64,000 nt of DNA from the NCBI GenBank assembly GCA_947359465.1, contig OX375875.1, forward strand, positions 12,286,538-12,350,537, written 5' to 3'. This document shows, one piece after another, positions 58,640 to 64,000 of the stretch. Source of the DNA: Metellina segmentata. Its lineage: Eukaryota; Arthropoda; Arachnida; Araneae; Tetragnathidae. Every line of letters begins with the position of its first letter. Position 1 is the stretch's first letter. The notes below the pieces were generated by a model, which was given only the letters and a program-made list of their open reading frames with translations, did not search any database and was not told the DNA's origin. A program made the position numbers and the translations under genes.

Positions 58640-58930
58640 AGTTAAACACCAAGTAGGATTGGTCTATGATTGCTAAAATTTGAGCATTCTGTCAAAATGT
58701 GTCTTACTGGTAATACTTGATGGCAAAAAGAACAAAATGAAAGAGGTACTTCGCTTGAAAAATGCTTGAGGGTAAAACATGAATGTCCGATTCGAAGCCT
58801 TGTCTCTTTAACGTCACGATCCCTTTTTAAATTTATTTTTTTAAATCCTCAATCAGCGGTTGAATGGAATTTAGTTTATTCAGCGTTTCGAGGTCCCAAG
58901 TGTTCTGTAAGAAATAAGATGTAATAATAA
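58640..58930 (-). pseudogene. LINE C-terminal fragment (RNase H / zinc-knuckle tail)
   Basis: Minus-strand reading across frames: TWDLETLNKLNSIQPLIEDL, then RLRIGHSCFTLKHFSSEVPL and CSFCHQVLPVRHILTECSNF. The RxGHxxxTxxxL...CxxCxxxxxxxHxLxEC order is the typical end of the second ORF of Jockey/CR1-type LINEs. A 5'-truncated copy with frameshifts. No reverse transcriptase part remains. Confidence 0.65.
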
Positions 58931-60342
58931 CGTTTTTTCAAATTTTGAATATCTTAACTTGCAGACGCACGAATGTAGACTACAGTAGCGTCACGCAAAT
59001 AATGATCTTACAACGAATTCAGCCAAAGAAATTTTGCTTAATTATGAAAAATACTTCATCCTATTAACGACAATCTTTGTTTCCGTTAACAAGTCATTAG
59101 TTACAAAAACAAAAGCGGGTATAAAAGCCAATTTAATTCTCCCTTCTCCCCATTGATGGAATTGCAGTTATTACAGGAACATTTTCCAATTATTAATTTA
59201 GGAACTTTTAATTAGTTGCCACGCTATTTAAAAAGAGAAACTACACTTTGTTATGTCTTGGAGATTTCTTATGTTCGTTTAATGAAGAAGGGGAAAGGGG
59301 AAAAACTTTCCCGTCTTCCTGAGACGTCTGAAAAATAGAAGAAGAAAAAAACATTAGCGAGATACGTTAGGAAATGGTTTTTTTTTTCTACTTCCGGATG
59401 CACGGAAGTGACTTCCCATCTTGAATTGAATTTGAAGGGAAAAAACAGAAAAAGGAATGGAATGGGTTTTTTCTCCGTAGATGGATTAAAAAAATTCGCA
59501 TTTGCCCTTTTCCTCAGGTAATAACTCTTTCGTGTATAACACTAGTATTTCGAAATAAAAAATACATTTTTTCCAGCATTTCATCCATTTTCTTCACTTT
59601 TGAGCTCAATTAAAGTGTTGTCAGGAGAAATATAAAAAAGCTGAACAAAAGACTAGAAAAAGGCGGATCGGGTATTTGGTTTTTTGAAAAAAATTTTTTT
59701 TCTGTTTACGTTTTTAATGCTATTAAAATTTGCAGTTAGATTCTCCGTCATTAGATTACTTTTTAATTAGGTAATTCAATACACGTCTATTAGGTGAACT
59801 ATGCTCGTAAAGTGAATGCTGCCATTTAATGACTCGAAAAGTATTCTTAAAGTTCGAAATTAATTAGGTATTGTTTTTCTAAATTGCCCTCTTACACTTT
59901 TTGTATAAGAATGCTTTTGCCATGAACTGAACGGTAGCTTATATTGTTTCTTCTATTGTTTTTTGCACACTGCTTGACGAAATCAAATATTTGAGACTGT
60001 CGTATGTTAAGTATTTGTTCGTCTTAGATTTTTTTTTTTTAAAGTAAAAATCAGTATACTTCACTTTACCGCGAATTGGCCGCTTATATATTGTAAAACT
60101 CTGTTATTCCGCTGTTTATATGAGCGAAAAAATATTTTTTTTGATATATCAGAGCTTCCGCACCTGTTTATTTGAATTTCTGATTCCTATGGGACAGTTA
60201 ATATTAGTATGTCTTTCATAACCCAACTCCTCCTGTACTTGCCCTTTGGGGTTTTACTTTCTTGAAGTAAATAAGGGCGTGACAACCCCAAGTACTGTTG
60301 CTATTTTTCCCACCCTCTTACTTTTTTCTTCTTTCTTTAAGG
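58931..60342. other. unassigned, AT-rich; one TATA-like box
   Basis: A TATAAAAG lies at 59120-59127, but no credible gene follows it. No other signal was found. Confidence 0.3.
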
Positions 60343-60504
60343 CTGCCTCACGGGAGGTGGAGGCTCCCCTTCTGAAGCTTTTCACCACTCCATCGTCATC
60401 AACTCATCTTGGTGATTGTGACTCAGTGGTTCAGCCAACTACGAGTTGTTGGCGAGGCAAGTTTGAGAGATTTTTCCAGCAGCATGAGAGATTCCCTCCT
60501 TGGT
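60343..60504 (+). CDS. possible internal exon (unrecognised)
   Basis: A pyrimidine tract ending in CTTTCTTTAAG at 60342 is followed by a stretch of about 160 bp that ends at a strong donor (CTTG/GTAAGTG). The frame that stays open gives AASREVEAPLLKLFTTPSSS, then HLGDCDSVVQPTTSCWRGKF and ERFFQQHERFPPW. The stretch is less AT-rich than its flanks. A small Helitron begins 14 bp after the donor. No family was recognised. The acceptor ends in AAG, which is not ideal, so confidence is low. Confidence 0.25.
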
Positions 60505-60517
60505 AAGTGTTTCAAAA

Positions 60518-60930
60518 TCTTCTATAAATATAAAAAAAGGATGTGTGTATATGTATATATATTCTCCATACAAATCTACACCGTTAGACCAATCCACACC
60601 AAATTTGGTACAATTATACTTAAGAACACAGAGGAAACCATAGGTTATTTTTCTCCTGCCTTCAGACCAATCTGTAGCCATGAAAATTGCCTAAAACTGC
60701 CCCTCGAAGCACCAATCTTAAAATATAAAGTATGTTTTTCTGCAATAAATGGACATGGATAAGGAAACACATACTACAGGGTTCGTGAATGTTAACACAG
60801 GTAAATGATGCTGTCATATTTTAGCTGTTGCTGTAGGAAACACGTTCTAAAGGGTATGTGTATTTGAGTTAGCGCAGGGAAATGTCGCAGTCAAATTTGA
60901 AACCCCAGCAACGTCGGGTTATCCAGCTAG
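60518..60930 (+). mobile_element. small Helitron with both ends
   Basis: Starts TCTTCTATAAATATAAAA after an A and ends AACGTCGGGTTATCCAGCTAG before a T. It is 413 bp long and non-autonomous. The 3' end differs from that of the larger Helitrons, so it is another family. Confidence 0.7.
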
Positions 60931-61040
60931 TTCACTAAAACTTTCCCAAAAGTGTGTTTATTTGTTTCTTTGCTTTACGTTGTTTGGCACAACTTGGATA
61001 AACAAGGCCCTTGCGCCATAAAATGGAACCCAAGCTACCG

Positions 61041-61045
<5 letters not shown>

Positions 61046-61078
<33 letters not shown>
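61046..61078. repeat. AT dinucleotide microsatellite
   Basis: An uninterrupted run of about sixteen AT units. Confidence 0.95.
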
Positions 61079-61080
<2 letters not shown>

Positions 61081-61420
61081 CAAGAGTCACGGATGAGACG
61101 TTTTATCGGTAGGGTGTAGGATGAAATATGAAACGGTGAGGATAGCCGATAGCCGCCTGAAGAAACACAATCATTTCTAGTATTTATTTCCCACGCTGCT
61201 TCTGTAAGAGAGGGTGAGAAATGGCTCTGACGGTCTATAAGATCGAGAATTGAATAGAGAATATTAATTTAATATATTTCGGCAAAAAGAAGTGTGTTAC
61301 ATGAGTATACATATATATAAGATAACAGGCCCCTGCATATACCTGGCAAACGTTTATGGGTACAACTGGCAAGTGAAAGTGAAAAAAAGGAAAGGACGAG
61401 TTCCAAGACCTATAAGGTAC

Positions 61421-61770
61421 GAGTGTGATCACTGTGGAGAATCGAGGGAACAGTTCTAGTTCTTCAACGTAGAATGAATGATAGGAAGTCCTGCAGTTTG
61501 GAAATCTGAAATCCCACAATTTTTTTGTGGAATGTATGTATTCCTTTTCCAGGTACACTTACACCAATACTCTCTGGCTTATAACACATATACTGTTCGA
61601 GTGTGATCAATGTGAAGAATCGAGGGAACAGTTCTACTTCTTCAACGTAGAATGATAGGGAGTCCTGCAGTTTGAAAATCTGAAAACCCGCAATCTCTTG
61701 TGGAATGTATGTATTCTTTTTCCAGATACACTTTTATGGATGCTCTCTGAAGGATACATGTTTCGTAGGG
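61421..61770. repeat. 178-bp tandem duplication
   Basis: GAGTGTGATCACTGTGGAGA at 61421 recurs at 61599 as GAGTGTGATCAATGTGAAGA. The similarity continues through GGAATGTATGTATTC and TTTTCCAG to the end of each unit. Confidence 0.85.
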
Positions 61771-62100
61771 AAGGACCATTGGATCTACGTGCTCACAGCG
61801 GTTGGTTGATTTGTCACTCCTTCAAGGTGAATTTTCCTTACCCTTCTATCAAAGTACTCTGAAGGAGGTTTAAGGTAACAGGATTCCGTCAAAGGACATT
61901 CCGTGTTATTATGCAGGGTAGAACCATCCGTGCACATTTGCATGGGGTTAGTCTGTCGCTCATACTAGGGACCCTTCATCGAGGTTCTCTGAAAGGTGTC
62001 TAAGATGGTAGGATTCCGTGCGCGACTATTCTGTGGTGTTGTGAAAGGTAGAACCAACGATAGACAGGCGTATAGAGGTTGGTTTGTCACTTCATGGCCA
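61771..62100. repeat. degenerate tandem repeat of about 130 bp
   Basis: Two diverged units share CTCTGAA, GTAACAGGATTCCGT / GGTAGGATTCCGTG, GGTAGAACCA and GGTT...TGTC, with matching landmarks about 130 bases apart (61881 and 62011). A partial third unit may precede them. Confidence 0.6.
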
Positions 62101-63224
62101 TTGTTTACCACCCCGATAAATACAGTGCGCATAAGGGTGCGCTTTGGTGTTTGAAAAATCTATCTACTGGTTTGAAGTGTTGATTTCCCGTTAAAATGGT
62201 TCTTGGTTCGAATAGGGAGTAGTGCATGGTTATTTAATTACCGTCTGGAGTGAATATGGAATATGGAATATCTCAATCAACATGTTGCTTTTATTTCGGA
62301 GGAGCGAAAAAGGAACCACTGATCGGGAAGGTCTTACTACAGTCTCCGCTTATTCCTACAAATGTCCGTAAGCTCTTTTTATATCGAGCAAAAATAATTT
62401 ACAAGTTTCCCAATATTTGAAATGAGCTTAGAGCATTGCGTATGAAATTATACAGGCTTCCTTGACTGTTTAAAATTTCAAATAGCTTCTAGTTCCAATC
62501 CTTTTGATAAACTAATTCGAAGCTCCAGATGATTGAACCTCTCTGCATTTCCATTAGCTTAAAACTTCAACAGTTTTATCCAATCATTCCCACAAGTTCG
62601 TAGCTTGTGTCATCCTATTAAAAAAACTGGAAGTAATGATCCAACTTTCGCTTTCGTGGTCTATCCAAAAGGAGTTCACTTTCCAACTCGGATGTCACAA
62701 TGGCAGGTGGAGGAATTCCTTCAAACGGCATTTATTCGTTTCACATCCGACGTCTCCGGCATGCACCTTGGGATTCCTCTCAACACTTTTAAACTCTTAA
62801 TCGCTGCTGCGACAGGTTCAATCCCTGTTTCATAAATTATGCAGAAGGCCCCGGAGTAAAACTAGTCTCAATGAGCGCGCTCTCTCGATCTAAATAATTG
62901 ATTAGGTCTTGCAGGTAATCGAGTACCTAATCAGTGAAAACTATCGATTTATTACGGAGATGGAGAACGATAAGAGACCTAGAGTGGTACCTAGTGGATA
63001 TTGCCTCTTGCATTGAAAGACCTTAAGCACTGGAATGACGTACAGGTCCTCTGTGGTTTTCGAACTGATTTTCAGCCTTCAATTTCCAAACCAATGAATA
63101 GGATATGCTGCTGTTTTATGAATTCTAATTATTTGGTCTACACTTATTGAAAAAATTTAATTATTTCGATCTAGTTGGTGTGGGGACATAGAACCTAATT
63201 ACCTTGAAAGACCAAAGTAGCTCC
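62101..63224. other. unassigned
   Basis: A 76-codon open frame at 62605-62835 has no recognised domain. No repeats were recognised. Confidence 0.35.
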
Positions 63225-63690
63225 AATGGTATTTCGCAATGATACCGCTGGGAGCAATTATTATCTAGCTTGGGAGCATTCAACTCGGTAAGGATTATTA
63301 TATTGCTCCTGAACATCCCTCTTGGTAAGGATTATGTGGATATCCAGCCTGGTAAGAATTATTTTCTGGCTTGTGAACATCTCGCTAGGGAAGGATTATT
63401 ATCTAATTTGTAAACATCCCGTTTGGGAAGGATTATAATATAGCTGGTAAACATCCCCTTTGGGAAGGATTATTATCTATCTTGGCAAGGATTATTATCT
63501 ATTTTGGAAGGATTATTACCTAGCTTGGAAGGATTATTATCTAGCTTGGAAGGATTATTATCTTGCTTGGGAATGACTATTATCTAGCTTGTAAACAACT
63601 ACTTGGGAGGGATTATTATCTAGCTTGTGAACATCCCGCTTGGTAGAATTATTATTTAACTTGTGAACATCCTGCTTGGGAAGGATGTTT
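63225..63690. repeat. minisatellite with 36- and 21-bp units
   Basis: Roughly fourteen irregular copies of GGGAAGGATTATTATCTAGC. Most are followed by TTGTGAACATCCCGCTT. In the middle (63475-63565) that second part is missing, giving a shorter unit. Confidence 0.9.
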
Positions 63691-64000
63691 ATAGAGCGAT
63701 GAAATTCAAATCGGTTTCAGATTATTTCCACCTTTTACATTCTATATAGAAACGTTGTTCCCGTACACAGATGTAAACATAGGCAGTAAACAGTGTTTGT
63801 GAGTAAGTCTCTTGTCTGGTTAGTAATTGTTTTTCTAAACGCTTAGAATATCTGACACCTTATTCAAATAGGGCATTGAATAGGAAAATATGGCCAATGT
63901 GCGATCTACTATCTACTGCCTAATATAATTTGCCCCATTTGATTCAGTGTCTATTAGAGCCCATTCTGGCCTCTTCCGTCTTTTTAGTTATGACAACTTC
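63691..64000. other. unassigned
   Basis: Nothing was recognised up to the window edge. Confidence 0.4.

Noticed and set aside
59120..59127. A TATA-box promoter
   Set aside because: A single TATAAAAG in AT-rich DNA with no initiator, open frame or transcript evidence downstream.

Overview
This window looks like intergenic or intronic DNA from a repeat-rich, AT-rich animal genome. The mix of mobile elements points to an arthropod, and an arachnid such as a spider is my best guess. That is an inference from the element families, since no diagnostic host gene is present. I see no operons, no bacterial-style gene packing and no intact long host gene. Almost everything I can recognise is a decayed or non-autonomous mobile element, often one inside another.

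Layout. 0-5 kb: tRNA-derived SINE copies, a near full-length but broken mariner inserted in a SINE, and a ZBED-type hAT remnant. 5-10.7 kb: a Tc1 element interrupted by a different Tc1/mariner transposase, a hAT-like palindromic element rich in CATCGATG, and a broken DD34E Tc1 transposase. 12-19.3 kb: a LINE 3' tail, a Helitron copy, a Tc1 tail, a decayed hAT, a foldback element holding a TTAA-flanked element, and a 379-bp tandem duplication. 19.3-22.3 kb: mostly unique sequence with a possible regulatory block. 22.3-28.4 kb: a SINE, a small hAT with odd flanks, Tc1 elements, an LTR plus gag start, Helitron pieces and a hAT deletion derivative. 28.9-36 kb: an inverted SINE pair, a 141-bp satellite of possible coding origin, and a second CATCGATG element split by a tRNA-derived SINE. 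37.7-43.3 kb: a palindromic motif array, a solo LTR, a BEL/Pao polymerase remnant split by a TIR element, and a 1.4-kb short-period satellite. 43.4-50.2 kb: a duplicated segment flanking a possible secreted-protein gene, the best preserved hAT (ZBED-like), a BEL/Pao protease remnant and a complete small Helitron. 50.5-58.6 kb: SINEs, a GC-richer ORF, two long Helitron copies (one carrying a second TTAA element) and a piggyBac transposase tail. 58.6-64 kb: a LINE tail, a possible spliced exon beside a small Helitron, and several tandem repeats.

How the parts relate. No pathway is encoded. Several non-autonomous elements have plausible partners in the same window: the hAT derivative at 27.7 kb shares its TIR with the ZBED-like hAT at 44.6 kb, and two TTAA-flanked elements may have used a piggyBac transposase like the remnant at 55 kb. 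One SINE family with about fourteen pieces is the commonest repeat. Possible host signals are limited to four weak candidates: the secreted-protein ORF at 44.07 kb, a cysteine-bearing exon at 47.26 kb, the ORF at 51.87 kb and the exon at 60.34 kb. Homologies are recalled by eye without a database search.
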